From the NCBI RefSeq assembly GCF_052115385.1, contig NZ_JBFRGP010000001.1:620001-684000 (forward strand): DNA of 64,000 nucleotides, given 5' to 3'. Made by a program: the position numbers and the translations under genes. Positions 7,592 through 17,074 of the stretch are shown in pieces. Below the pieces are notes generated by a model that saw only the letters and a list, made by a program, of their open reading frames with translations, ran no database searches and was not told the origin of the DNA. The stretch comes from Dyella_D sp052115385 (GTDB lineage: Bacteria; Pseudomonadota; Gammaproteobacteria; Xanthomonadales; Rhodanobacteraceae). Each line of letters begins with the position of its first letter. Position 1 is the first letter of the stretch.

Positions 7592-10500
7592 ATGAATACT
7601 GTCTATCGGGTGGTGTGGAGCGCCGTGCGCGGCGCCTGGGTGGTCGCTTCCGAGCTGGCGTTCCGGCGCGGGCGCCAGGGCCGGGGAAAGCGGCGGCGTG
7701 CCGCCTTGCGTATCGCGCTTCCTGTGCTGTGCGGTGCTGTCGCCGGCCATGCCGCGGCGCAGTCCGTGGCGCTCGGCGTCTACGATCCGCAGCTCAACGA
7801 CAACAAGGTCGGCGCGACGGTCGTCGCTGCCGGGGCCACGGTCACCCTGCAGGGGCCGCAGCAATTCCTCGCGGGCGACAGCGGCTCGCGCAACACCACG
7901 CTGGGGCAGCTCAATGCGATCGGCCGCATCGTCAGCGGCTGGCAGTGGGTGGGTGCGGCGCGGCTCAATCCGGGCACGCAGAACTTCGGCGCCACCGTGC
8001 CGGACCCGATCACCGGCGGTACCCGTGTGGCGTCGACTTATGCCACCGCCAATCTCACCCCGACGGCAGCGGTCGATGCGAGTGCGACGGTGCCGGACGA
8101 GGTCAACGTCAACGGCGCGCAGTACATCGATGCGCGCGTGGGCACGGTCAACAGCGGCGGCGGTACGCTCAACGTCAATATCGGCACGGCCGGCGCGGCG
8201 TCCACCGCCAGCACCAATGGCTGGACCATGGCGGCCAAGCAGTCCTCGCTGTTCTATGCCGATGGCAGCGGCGGCAATGCCAGTGCACTGCATTGGCAGT
8301 CGTCCAATCGCATCACCTTTATCGGCGCGGTCGCCAATCCGGCGCAGCCGGAGACCTACCAGGTCACCTATGTGTCCAGCTACGGCGGCAGCTTCAGCGT
8401 CACCACCCTGGATGGCGTGAGCAATGCGAAGACGGTCAACAACGACAGCGACCTGCGCACCTATAACGACTGGCTGATCAAGCAGCTGCAGGCAGGCAAC
8501 CTCGATCCGGCGCAGTACAGCACGGAGTTCGGCAAGGCCTACAGCTCGTCGACGCAGACCATCGGCTACAACGTCAGCGCCAACAATGCGGCCGACGAAG
8601 TCGCCCAGCCGATCGGCTTGCGCGTGGCGATGCATGCGATCGGCAATAACGGCACCGCCACCGTCGATGCCGGCGGCAAGCTGGAAGTGGCCAACTCCAA
8701 CGGTGGCGCGATGCGCGCGGAAAGCGGTGGCACGCTGACCAACAACGGCACGCTGGCGGTCACGCATACCACCGGCGACGGCTCGGCGATGTTCATCACC
8801 GGCAGCAGTTCGGGCATCAACAACGGCGTGATCAACGGCAACTTCTTTCTCAATCCGAACGGCAGCACGGTCGACAGCGCCTATGGCGCCTATGTAGTGG
8901 ACTTGGCCGCGTCCAGCGCCTTCACCAACAACGGCATCCTCAACCTGGCCACTGGCGCCACCAATGGCGCGGGACAATCGGCGGGCATCCGCCTCAATGG
9001 CAACAGCAATGCCAACAACAGCGGCATCGTCAATGTCGGCGTCACCGGCAATAAATCGAATGGCTCGATGACGGGCGTGCTGTTGGCGGACGGCACCGGG
9101 CAATTCACCAACAACGCCGCGGGCAATATCTATATCGGCCGCGGCGCGCAGACCGATCCGAACGTGGCGCCGGCCGACGTGGCGATCAACCAGGGCTCGC
9201 TGACCGCGGGCATCACCGTCAACGGCAATGCGACGGCCTTGAACCAGGGCACCATCACCATCGGCAGCCGCACGCAGAATGCCGCGGCCATCGTAGTGAG
9301 CAATGCGCCCAATGCCACGGTCACCAACAGCGGCACCATCAATATCAACGGCAAGGCGGCCACGGTGCCGCGCGAGAACGACGGCATCCTGGTCACCAAC
9401 TCCGGTGCGGGTGGCGGCATCAGCAACAGCGGCACGATCAATCTCAATGGCGTGAACGGCGTGGGCATCAAGGTGCTCAGCACCAACAGCAGCGCGTCGA
9501 CGGCCAGTTCCAGCGGCGTGATCAATGTCGCCGGCGGCGCCGATCCGGGCAGCGGCACGCGCAACTTCGGCGTGTGGGTGGAAGGGCAGGCGTCCGGCAC
9601 GGCGACGGCCAATGTCAGCGGTCCGGTGAACCTGCTGGGCGACGGCGCGATCGGCATCCATGCACGCGGCCGCGCGACGGTGGACGTATTGGCCGGTGCG
9701 GAGCCGACCTTCGCCGGCGGCAGCAAGCAGATCGCCTTCTTCGCCTTTGGCGCCAACGCGAAGATCAATGTGGCCAGCTCGGTGCTCGATGTCACCACCA
9801 CCGGTTCCACCCTGTTCCGGGTGGAGAACGGCGCGGTGTTCGATGGCACGGGACTGAGCCTTACCGCATCGGGTGCGAACTCGCAGGCGGTCATCGGCAC
9901 CGGCGCGCCGTCGACGGTCAGCACCAACGATGCGCAGATCCAGGTGACCGGCGCCGGTGCCACGGGCGTAGTGATCGAAGGCGGCGCCACCGGCGCGATC
10001 GATGCGGCCACCACCGTGCATCTGTCCGGTGCGGGTTCGGTGGCGGGCATCGTCGATGGCCAGAAGCACAGCCTGACCGGTGCCAATACCGGTTCGCCGA
10101 CAGGCAGCACCTCGTTGACCACGGCGGCGACGTTGACCGAGAGCCAGGCCGCGCTCACCGGCTATATCGCGCGCAACAGCGGCAAGCTCACCAATACCGG
10201 CGATATCAGCTTTACCGGCGCGCACGCCACCGGCATCCGGGTCGAGACGGGTGCGACGGCGAACAACAGCGGCAATATCACGGTGCAGGATGGCGGCACC
10301 GGCATCCTGGTCGACGGCAGCAGCGGCAACAGCGCGACGACGGCCAATACCACCGGCATCATCGCCGCCAATGGCGGCAGCGTCGCGGATCGCACGCGCG
10401 GCGTGAGCGCGACCGGCGCCAAGGCGGTGGTGAATCTGCAGAACGGCGCGCAGGTGCGGATGAATGGCGTGGGTGCGATCGGCGCCGAGGCGATCAATGC

Positions 10501-13500
10501 GGGAACGGTGAATGTGTCGGCGACGGCGTTGCCGGTGTTTGCCAACACCGATCAGATCGCGTTCCATGCGCTGGGCGCGGGAGCGCGGATCAACAGCGCC
10601 GCCAATGCCATCGATGCCAGCACCGCCAACGCCACCATCTATCGCATCGACGACGGCGCGACGCTGGCCTTGAGCGGTACGCCCACGCTGACCTCGTCGG
10701 GTGCCGGTGCGCGCGGCATTACCGGTTCGGGCCCGGGCACTACGGTGACCAGCGGCACCGCGACGTTCAATGTCAGCGGTGCGAATGCGACGGGCGTGGA
10801 AGTGGATGGTGGCGCAAGCGGAACCTTGAGCGCCGGTTCGACGGTGAACCTCAGCGGCAACGGCAGCATCGGTGGCATCGTCGATGGACAGAAGACCGAC
10901 ATCTCGGGCGCGGCAGCAGGGACACCGGTAGCTACCACCCTGACCAACAACGGCGCGGTGAGCGGCGCGGGCGCCAATGCGATCGGCTTCGTGGCGAAGA
11001 ACCTCGGTACGCTGGTGAATACCGGCACGCTCGACTTGAGCGGTGCCGGCGCTACGGGCGTGTGGGTGCAGAGCGCCGGCACGCTCACCAACAGCAGCAG
11101 CATCCACGTCGCCAATGGCACCGGCGTGCGGGTCGAGGGTGCGCAGTCGCAGATCCTCGGCCTGGGCACGGTCACCGTCGACAACGGCCTGGCCGGCATC
11201 CGGCTGCTGGGCGGCGCGCAGGCCAGCATCGATGGACAAGGCGGCAGCGTGGCCGCACATGGCAGCGCGCATGGCGTGCTGCTGGACGCGGGTGCATCGT
11301 CGCTGACGGTGGCCAACGCCACCATCACCGCCGACGGCAGCGGCAACGGTATCGAGAATGCGGCGGAAATCGGCGCGGTGTCGTTGCAGGGCGTGACGGT
11401 GCAGGCGGGTAATGGGGCGGGCATCCGCACGGCGACGGCGTTCGATCCGGCATCGACGGTGACGATCAACGTGGCGGGCGCAGGGACCGGTTTCGCGTTC
11501 CGCCACGCCGATGGTTCCGCCACCACCGGCGCGCTGGACCTGAGCAAGAACTATGTGGTGAATGCCAACGGTGCGGGCGCGACGGGCATCCAGGCTTTGA
11601 CCACCGGCGCGGTGACCACGGCGGCATCGGTGAATGTCAGCAGCGCAGCGGGCGGTTCGGCGCTGGTGGCGGGCACGGCCTCCAGCACCAGCAACACCGG
11701 CAAGCTGATTTCGGCCAGCAGCGCGGCGCCGGTGGTCGATCTTGCCAACGGCGCCGGCACCCGCTTTACCAACACCGGCACGATCCAGGCCGCCAGCGCG
11801 CGCGGCCCGGCCCTGCGCGGCAGCGCCGGCAACGATACGGTGACGCTGTCCGGCGGCGCGGTGCAGGGCGATCTCGCCACCGGCGATGGCAGCGACACCT
11901 TCAATTGGACTGCCGGCACGCTCAACGGCAGCCTCAGCATGGGCAACGGCGCGAACAACAGCGCGCTGGTCAAGGGCGTGGATCTGTCCAGCACCTACCA
12001 TCTCACCGCCGGCAGCGGCGGCGGCAATACACTGACCCTGGATGGCATCGAATCGCGCGGCGGTTCGTTCGCCGCAGACGATCTGGGCAAGGGCGTGAAC
12101 CTGGGCAGCGGCTGGAACACCATCAATTTCACCGGCACCCGCTTCACCCTGACCGACAACCTGCAGTTGGCCAACAGCGACGTCGTTATCGATGCGGCAT
12201 CCACGCTGTTCGCCGGCAACAACGTGCACCCGGTAATCTCCGGCGCCACGGCGACCAGCGCGCATGTCAGCAATGCAGGCGTGATCGATCTCACCAACGG
12301 CGCCGGCTCGCCGGGCAATAGCCTCACGGTAGGTGGCGATTACATCGGGCAGAACGGCCGGATCGAGCTGATCACCACGCTCAATCTCGGCAGCGCGCTC
12401 AGCAATCAATTCAGCGATCGCTTGCTGGTACAGGGCAATGCCAGCGGCAGCACCGTGTTGAACATCGCGCCATCGGCGGCGAGCACGGGCGAGCTGACCG
12501 ACTTCAATCACAACAGCGCGGTGGATGCGACGGAAGGCATTTCGGTGGTGCAGGTGGCGGGCAGCTCCACGGCCGATGCGTTCCATCTGGCCAGCGGTTA
12601 TCTCGCGGCGGGTCCGTGGAAGTACGGCTTGTACGCGTTCGCACCGGGTTCGTCCGTGGCGGGGCAGCGCGTGGTCGCCGGCAGCGGCAACGCGTTCTGG
12701 GATTACCGCTTGGCCAATGTCTATATCTGCGAAACCGACTGCGAACCGGCACCGACGCCACCGCCCGCCGTCACCGAAGCACCGGACGACGGCTGCCTGG
12801 TGAACGGTATCGACACCTGCGCGCCGGGCCGCCCCGAGGTGACGCCGCAGGTGCCCGCGTATATTTCCGCGCCGGGTGCTCTCGCCGCCTACGGCTTCCG
12901 CATGCTGGACAACCTGCACAAGCGCCTGGGCGAGATCCGCCACGAGAACGTCCTGGACGATGGCGCGGGCGGCGAAGCGTTCGCGCGCGTGATCGGCGGC
13001 GACTACACCTATCACACCGACGTGAGCTTCCGCCGCTTCGGCTACGACTACGACCAGCACGTGCGCGCGCTGCAGGTGGGCGCGAACATTTTCAATATCG
13101 ACAACGAGAAGTCGGCGATGCGCGCCGGCCTGGCCTTCACCCATGGGCGCACGCGGCTGGAGCCGAAGGCCGCCGACGGTACCAGCCGCACGAAGTTCTA
13201 CAGCAACAGTGTTGCCGCCTTCCTGACCTGGCAGCACGTCAACGGTTTCTACGTGGATGCGGTGGTATCCGGCGATCGCCACCAGGGCGACGTGGACGTG
13301 GCGCGCATGCAGGACGTCGCGCGCCTGCGCGCCACGGGTTGGACCGCTTCCGTGGAGACGGGCTATCCGTGGCGCTTCGACAGCGGCTATACGCTGGAAC
13401 CGCAACTGCAACTGGCGCGGCTGCACGAGCGGGTGGACAGCCTGGTGGACCAGGACGGCACGCGGGTGAACTTCCACGACTACGACCAGAACGTCGGCCG

Positions 13501-13813
13501 CATCGGCGTGCGCTTCTATCGCACCTGGGATCGCGGCGAGCAGCGTTTCGCTACGCCGTATGTGCGCTTGAATTACACCAAGGGCTGGGGCGGGCGTTCG
13601 CGCGTGACCATCGGTGCCGACAGCGCGCCCGGTCTGGAGCAGACCTTCGTCGGCGGTGCGTATGGCCAGGGTGTGGAGCTGGGCCTGGGCGGCACGTATT
13701 CACTGGGACGGCAGTGGTCGTTCTACGGCGAGGCCGATTACCAGAAGGAGGTTGGCAACGCCGGTGCGCGCGGTTGGGGTGCCAACTTCGGGGTGCGCTG
13801 GAATTTCCAGTAG
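7592..13813 (+). CDS. Very large type V secretion autotransporter
   Basis: 2073-residue surface protein. The ATG at 7592 is chosen because it begins the extended signal peptide region typical of autotransporters (MNTVYRVVWSAVRGAWVV), preceded by AGAGGG; a start at 7541 would put nonsense before it. A hydrophobic signal segment (LRIALPVLCGAVAGHAAA) follows a basic stretch. The passenger (about residues 50-1750) is Gly/Ala/Ser/Asn/Thr-rich beta-helix-like repeats without Cys, including a duplicated module of about 275 residues. A short region with four cysteines (YICETDCEPAP, DDGCLVNGIDTC) links it to a C-terminal beta-barrel of about 280 residues starting near MLDNLHKRLGEIRHENV. The chain ends VRWNFQ, with a Gln after the usual terminal aromatic. 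Role (adhesin or other) is not decidable from sequence. Confidence 0.93.
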   Translation: MNTVYRVVWSAVRGAWVVASELAFRRGRQGRGKRRRAALRIALPVLCGAVAGHAAAQSVALGVYDPQLNDNKVGATVVAAGATVTLQGPQQFLAGDSGSRNTTLGQLNAIGRIVSGWQWVGAARLNPGTQNFGATVPDPITGGTRVASTYATANLTPTAAVDASATVPDEVNVNGAQYIDARVGTVNSGGGTLNVNIGTAGAASTASTNGWTMAAKQSSLFYADGSGGNASALHWQSSNRITFIGAVANPAQPETYQVTYVSSYGGSFSVTTLDGVSNAKTVNNDSDLRTYNDWLIKQLQAGNLDPAQYSTEFGKAYSSSTQTIGYNVSANNAADEVAQPIGLRVAMHAIGNNGTATVDAGGKLEVANSNGGAMRAESGGTLTNNGTLAVTHTTGDGSAMFITGSSSGINNGVINGNFFLNPNGSTVDSAYGAYVVDLAASSAFTNNGILNLATGATNGAGQSAGIRLNGNSNANNSGIVNVGVTGNKSNGSMTGVLLADGTGQFTNNAAGNIYIGRGAQTDPNVAPADVAINQGSLTAGITVNGNATALNQGTITIGSRTQNAAAIVVSNAPNATVTNSGTININGKAATVPRENDGILVTNSGAGGGISNSGTINLNGVNGVGIKVLSTNSSASTASSSGVINVAGGADPGSGTRNFGVWVEGQASGTATANVSGPVNLLGDGAIGIHARGRATVDVLAGAEPTFAGGSKQIAFFAFGANAKINVASSVLDVTTTGSTLFRVENGAVFDGTGLSLTASGANSQAVIGTGAPSTVSTNDAQIQVTGAGATGVVIEGGATGAIDAATTVHLSGAGSVAGIVDGQKHSLTGANTGSPTGSTSLTTAATLTESQAALTGYIARNSGKLTNTGDISFTGAHATGIRVETGATANNSGNITVQDGGTGILVDGSSGNSATTANTTGIIAANGGSVADRTRGVSATGAKAVVNLQNGAQVRMNGVGAIGAEAINAGTVNVSATALPVFANTDQIAFHALGAGARINSAANAIDASTANATIYRIDDGATLALSGTPTLTSSGAGARGITGSGPGTTVTSGTATFNVSGANATGVEVDGGASGTLSAGSTVNLSGNGSIGGIVDGQKTDISGAAAGTPVATTLTNNGAVSGAGANAIGFVAKNLGTLVNTGTLDLSGAGATGVWVQSAGTLTNSSSIHVANGTGVRVEGAQSQILGLGTVTVDNGLAGIRLLGGAQASIDGQGGSVAAHGSAHGVLLDAGASSLTVANATITADGSGNGIENAAEIGAVSLQGVTVQAGNGAGIRTATAFDPASTVTINVAGAGTGFAFRHADGSATTGALDLSKNYVVNANGAGATGIQALTTGAVTTAASVNVSSAAGGSALVAGTASSTSNTGKLISASSAAPVVDLANGAGTRFTNTGTIQAASARGPALRGSAGNDTVTLSGGAVQGDLATGDGSDTFNWTAGTLNGSLSMGNGANNSALVKGVDLSSTYHLTAGSGGGNTLTLDGIESRGGSFAADDLGKGVNLGSGWNTINFTGTRFTLTDNLQLANSDVVIDAASTLFAGNNVHPVISGATATSAHVSNAGVIDLTNGAGSPGNSLTVGGDYIGQNGRIELITTLNLGSALSNQFSDRLLVQGNASGSTVLNIAPSAASTGELTDFNHNSAVDATEGISVVQVAGSSTADAFHLASGYLAAGPWKYGLYAFAPGSSVAGQRVVAGSGNAFWDYRLANVYICETDCEPAPTPPPAVTEAPDDGCLVNGIDTCAPGRPEVTPQVPAYISAPGALAAYGFRMLDNLHKRLGEIRHENVLDDGAGGEAFARVIGGDYTYHTDVSFRRFGYDYDQHVRALQVGANIFNIDNEKSAMRAGLAFTHGRTRLEPKAADGTSRTKFYSNSVAAFLTWQHVNGFYVDAVVSGDRHQGDVDVARMQDVARLRATGWTASVETGYPWRFDSGYTLEPQLQLARLHERVDSLVDQDGTRVNFHDYDQNVGRIGVRFYRTWDRGEQRFATPYVRLNYTKGWGGRSRVTIGADSAPGLEQTFVGGAYGQGVELGLGGTYSLGRQWSFYGEADYQKEVGNAGARGWGANFGVRWNFQ
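9620..11270 (+). repeat. Tandem ~825-bp module duplicated inside the autotransporter passenger
   Basis: Two consecutive in-frame modules align with an offset of 825 bases (275 codons): QIAFFAFGANAKINV (codon at 9731) matches QIAFHALGAGARINS (10556), and GIVDGQKHSLTGANTG matches GIVDGQKTDISGAAAG further on. Divergence is considerable, so this is an old duplication. Boundaries are approximate. Confidence 0.75.
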
Positions 13814-13820
13814 CGATATC

Positions 13821-13846
13821 GTCATTCCGGCCTGCGCCGGAATGAC
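13821..13846. terminator. GTCATTCC-type inverted repeat between convergent genes
   Basis: Perfect 11-bp arms (GTCATTCCGGC / GCCGGAATGAC) around CTGC, lying exactly between the autotransporter stop and the stop of the convergent C13 peptidase gene. A plausible two-way terminator. The same GTCATTCC motif recurs in the element at 28931. Confidence 0.65.
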
Positions 13847-13850
13847 GGGT

Positions 13851-14891
13851 TTAACGCTGTCCCGCCGGTGCAAGCTCCGCATGCGCCGGATCGAACGCCA
13901 CCGCCGCGCCGGGCTTCACATGCCCGCGCCAGCGCGCAAGCTGGTCGGCGATGCCGCTGCCGATGTCGATCTGCGGTTCGGATGGGGTGAGATGGTCGCG
14001 GGTTTCCCACTGCGCGATCTCGCTCCTGGCCTGCTGGAAGGCGGCGATGAAATCGGAGGTTCGGTTCATCGCATCGACCAGCCAGGCGCGGCCGAAATAC
14101 GTGATGTCGGAATCGCTGCCGCAGCCGAACGAGCTGCGGTCGGCGCGCGCGGCGGTGAGCACCAGGGTGCCGGGGCCTTTCAGCGGCGGCACGAAGCCGC
14201 CGGAGTAGCAGGCGTTCACCACCACCACTTTCCACTTGAAGGCGTGCTTGGCCAGGATGCCGGCCAGGTCCGGCGCGCCGATCTGGTCCAGCGGCAGCGG
14301 GTCCATGTCGACCAGCAGGTTGTGGTCCGGGTCGCCGTGCGAGGTGAGGTAGAGCACGAGGATGTCCTCGTCCTTCTTCATCACGCCGGACAGCGCATCC
14401 AGCGCGTTGTCGAGGTTGCTCCAGGTGGCCAGCGGGCGGGTGTCGAGCGTGTCCGGGCTGTTGGCCAGCAGCAGCGGGTGCACGCTGGCGCCGAAGCGGT
14501 CGGCGAACAGCTTGCCGGCGTATTCGACCTCGTTGTGGAACACGTCTTCGCCGCCGTCGCCGGCGAAGGCCACGACGTAGAGGTTCGGCGTGCCCGCCAC
14601 GCGCGGTCCCAGTCTGGCCAAGGCGTCGTGCAGCAGGCGCGGCTGGGCGTAGGCGACCTGTTCGGGTGTCGAGGCTTTTTCCGGCCAGCGGTCGGCTTCG
14701 TCATCCGCGGGCGCGGGCAGCTCGGCCGAGTTGGCGATGGCGGGCAGCGCGCGGGCTGGAGCCGCGCTTGCCGCGACGGCCGGTACGGCGGCGTGGCGCG
14801 CCTCGCCCAGTGCGGGTGCGGCGTGGTGTGCCAGCAGGGTCAGCAGCACGCCGGCGGCGAAGGCGAGCAGGGCGGTCAGGGCAATGCGCAT
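13851..14891 (-). CDS. Peptidase C13 (legumain-like, caspase-fold) family protein
   Basis: 346 residues. An N-terminal hydrophobic segment (MRIALTALLAFAAGVLLTLLA, residues 1-21) indicates export or membrane anchoring, followed by an Ala/Pro-rich linker and a clan CD cysteine-peptidase domain: histidine in LYLTSHGDPDH (His185) and cysteine in VVVNACYSGGF (Cys228), spaced as in the legumain/C13 family. The gene begins 17 bases after mtnC on the same strand, so it may be co-transcribed with the methionine-salvage genes although no functional link is known. Substrate unknown; it could be a processing protease or an asparaginyl-type peptidase. Confidence 0.8.
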   Translation of the reverse strand: MRIALTALLAFAAGVLLTLLAHHAAPALGEARHAAVPAVAASAAPARALPAIANSAELPAPADDEADRWPEKASTPEQVAYAQPRLLHDALARLGPRVAGTPNLYVVAFAGDGGEDVFHNEVEYAGKLFADRFGASVHPLLLANSPDTLDTRPLATWSNLDNALDALSGVMKKDEDILVLYLTSHGDPDHNLLVDMDPLPLDQIGAPDLAGILAKHAFKWKVVVVNACYSGGFVPPLKGPGTLVLTAARADRSSFGCGSDSDITYFGRAWLVDAMNRTSDFIAAFQQARSEIAQWETRDHLTPSEPQIDIGSGIADQLARWRGHVKPGAAVAFDPAHAELAPAGQR

Positions 14892-14908
14892 GGCGGCGGA
14901 CGCGGAGC

Positions 14909-15595
14909 TCAGGGGTTGATGGCGTCGAAGTCGGTATAGGCGGGATGGCGCGGCTCGGCCGGCAGCGCCAGCGGCGGGCGCAGCAGCCAGGCGGTGTGCA
15001 GGCCGGCGGCCTTGGCGGCGTCCAGTTCCTCCACGATGTCGGAGAGGAACAGCAGGTGCTCCGGCAGTTCGCCGATCGCCGCGGCGATCTTCTCGTAGGA
15101 AGCCTGCTCGCGCTTGGGGCCGGTCTCGGTATCGAAATAGCCGGCGAACAGCGGGGTGAGGTCACCGGCCTCGCTGTACTGGAACAGCAGCTTCTGCGCG
15201 GCCACCGAGCCGGAGGAATACACGTACAGGCGCAGGCCATCGCCGCGCCATTGGCGCAGGCGCGCGGCGACTTCCGGGTACATGTGCGAGCGGTATTCGC
15301 CACCGGCGTAGCCGTCCTTCCAGATCATGCCCTGCAGCGCCTTGAGCGCGGTGGACTTGCGGTCCTCGTCGATCCAGCGCAGCAGCAGCTCGATGATCTC
15401 CTGGCGGCTGGCTTCGACCAGGCCGGCTTCCTTGGCCGCCTCGTGCAGCCAGTGCTGCACCTCGGGCGTGTCGACGTGGGTTTCCACATAGGCCGGCAGG
15501 CGCTTGCGCGCGTACGGGAACAGCACGTCCTTGACGAAGCTGATCGAGCTGGTGGTGCCTTCGATATCGGTGACGATGGCGCGGATGACGGTCAT
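14909..15595 (-). CDS. mtnC: Enolase-phosphatase E1 (MtnC)
   Basis: HAD-family bifunctional enzyme of the methionine salvage pathway: enolises and dephosphorylates 2,3-diketo-5-methylthiopentyl-1-phosphate to acireductone. 228 residues, starting MTVIRAIVTDIEGTTSSISF with nucleophile Asp10 and Glu12. Further E1 signatures are SHMYPEVAARLRQW, VYSSGSVAAQKLLF and FDTETGPKREQASY. Its product is the substrate of MtnD, encoded 91 bases upstream on the same strand; that gap contains GC-rich hairpins. Confidence 0.95.
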   Translation of the reverse strand: MTVIRAIVTDIEGTTSSISFVKDVLFPYARKRLPAYVETHVDTPEVQHWLHEAAKEAGLVEASRQEIIELLLRWIDEDRKSTALKALQGMIWKDGYAGGEYRSHMYPEVAARLRQWRGDGLRLYVYSSGSVAAQKLLFQYSEAGDLTPLFAGYFDTETGPKREQASYEKIAAAIGELPEHLLFLSDIVEELDAAKAAGLHTAWLLRPPLALPAEPRHPAYTDFDAINP

Positions 15596-15686
15596 GGGCT
15601 AGCCGTGGAAGCGATGACGGAAACGCGGGCCCGTCATGCCGGGCCCGGAGAAGCAAGCTTAGCCGCGCCGGCGGGCGCGGAGCGAT

Positions 15687-16256
15687 TCAGGCCGCCGCCT
15701 TCCCCGAGTCGTGCGGCAGCATGCGCGGGAAGCGCTGGGCGATGTCCTCGCCGGTGAAGTTGGCGACCCAGCCGTCCTTGTTGGTGAACAGGCGGATCGC
15801 CACGAAGTAGGGCGCCTCGCTCATGTCGAACCAGTGACGCGTGCCGTCCGGCACGCCGATCAGGTCGCCCTGTTCGCACAGCACGTCGTAGACCTTGCCG
15901 TCGATGTGCAGGGTGAACTGGCCGGCGCCGGCGACGAAGAAGCGCACTTCGTCCTCGCTGTGGGTGTGCTCGCTGAGGAACTTCTGGCGCAGCGTGGCGC
16001 GCTCGGGGTGGTCCGGCTTGAGGCTAATCACGTCGACGGCCTGGTAGCCCTCGGTGCTCATCAGGCGGTCGATGTCGGCGCGGTAGGCGGCGATCACTTC
16101 GTCCTGGCTGGCGCCCGGGGCGATCGGCTGGCCGGCTTCCCACTGCTCGAAGCGCACGCCGACCCGGCCCAGCTCGCGCGCGATGGCGGCGTGCTCGGTG
16201 TGGATGGACAGCGGCGCGTCGGGGCGCTGCTCGTCGAAAATGCGCAGGCGGCTCAT
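15687..16256 (-). CDS. mtnD: Acireductone dioxygenase MtnD
   Basis: Cupin-fold Fe/Ni dioxygenase converting acireductone to the keto-acid precursor of methionine (Fe form) or, off-pathway, to methylthiopropionate (Ni form). 189 residues. Metal ligands are visible as His97, His99 and Glu103 in SEHTHSEDEVRFF and His141 in PDGTRHWFD. The start ATG overlaps the mtnB stop (ATGA), so mtnB and mtnD are translationally coupled. Confidence 0.96.
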   Translation of the reverse strand: MSRLRIFDEQRPDAPLSIHTEHAAIARELGRVGVRFEQWEAGQPIAPGASQDEVIAAYRADIDRLMSTEGYQAVDVISLKPDHPERATLRQKFLSEHTHSEDEVRFFVAGAGQFTLHIDGKVYDVLCEQGDLIGVPDGTRHWFDMSEAPYFVAIRLFTNKDGWVANFTGEDIAQRFPRMLPHDSGKAAA

Positions 16257-16900
16257 GCGGACAGTCTCCTCAGGTCCATTTCACAGCCCAGCAGGAACTC
16301 CAGGGCTTCCAGGTGGCGGCGGGTTTCCGCCATGTCCTTGCCCCAGGTGTAGATGCCGTGGCCGTCGATCAAGTAGGCGTGCAGCGGCTTGCCGCTGTCG
16401 AGCCAGGCGTCGACCTGGGCTACCAGTTCGGGCATGTGCTGGGTATTGGGGAACACCGGGATGGACAGCGCGGCGTCGTGGGTGGTTTCGCCGGCGATGG
16501 CCTTCTGCAGCTCCCAGCCTTGCAGGCGCACCACGCCGTCGGCGGCGAACAGGCGCGAGGCCACGCTCTGCGTGCGCGAGTGGGTGTGCAGCACCACGTT
16601 CATCTGCGGCAGGCGGCGGTAGATCTGCGTGTGCAGTTCGGTTTCCGCGCTGGGGCGCGCGGCGGTGCCGACGGCCTTGCCATGCATGTCGATCAGCATG
16701 ATGTCGTCGCGGCCGAGCTTGCCCTTGTCGCGGCCGGAGATGGTGATGGCCGCGTGCTCCGCGTCGATGCGCATGGAGAAATTGCTGCTGGTCGCCGGCG
16801 TCCAGCCGGCCAGCGCCAGCTCGCGCGCGGCGTCGGCGATCGCGTCGGCGCGTTCGGCGAACAGCTCCGGCGCGATGGAGGAGGGAAGGACCTGGCTCAT
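16253..16900 (-). CDS. mtnB: Methylthioribulose-1-phosphate dehydratase MtnB
   Basis: Class II aldolase-fold zinc enzyme dehydrating 5-methylthioribulose-1-phosphate in methionine salvage. 215 residues. Zn ligands His105 and His107 in VVLHTHSRTQS, a further His in LIDGHGIYTWG, and the SAETELHTQIY block are visible. First gene of the mtnB-mtnD-mtnC-(C13) transcription unit. Genes for the first steps (mtnA and the nucleosidase) are not in the window. Confidence 0.95.
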   Translation of the reverse strand: MSQVLPSSIAPELFAERADAIADAARELALAGWTPATSSNFSMRIDAEHAAITISGRDKGKLGRDDIMLIDMHGKAVGTAARPSAETELHTQIYRRLPQMNVVLHTHSRTQSVASRLFAADGVVRLQGWELQKAIAGETTHDAALSIPVFPNTQHMPELVAQVDAWLDSGKPLHAYLIDGHGIYTWGKDMAETRRHLEALEFLLGCEMDLRRLSA

Positions 16901-16906
16901 GCGATA

Positions 16907-16916
16907 TGGACGTCCA
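16907..16916. promoter_or_regulatory. 10-bp palindrome overlapping the mtnB translation start region
   Basis: TGGACGTCCA, a perfect palindrome, lies 6 bases before the mtnB ATG, with AT-rich flanks. Its GACGTC core resembles the AGACGTCT boxes of the methionine repressor MetJ, but there is only one copy and no repressor gene in view. It may simply overlap the ribosome binding site. Confidence 0.3.
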
Positions 16917-17074
16917 AATGGCAGGGGACTATAGCACGCCGGTCCGTACGCTCTTTTGACCGCGCGGGCGCCGAATGCGAGCCATTCTCATGGTGTGCTG
17001 CGGGCCGGGCGTACCATGGCCGCCGATCCGCCGCCCGGCGCGGCGCCAAGTCCCCAAGACGGAGGTTGTCCCCA

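Noticed and set aside
7478..13477. A 1999-codon open frame antisense to the autotransporter
   Set aside because: Its composition (His/Arg/Ala-rich, no domain resemblance) is the usual shadow of a GC-rich repeat gene; the plus-strand frame has a signal peptide, passenger and barrel.
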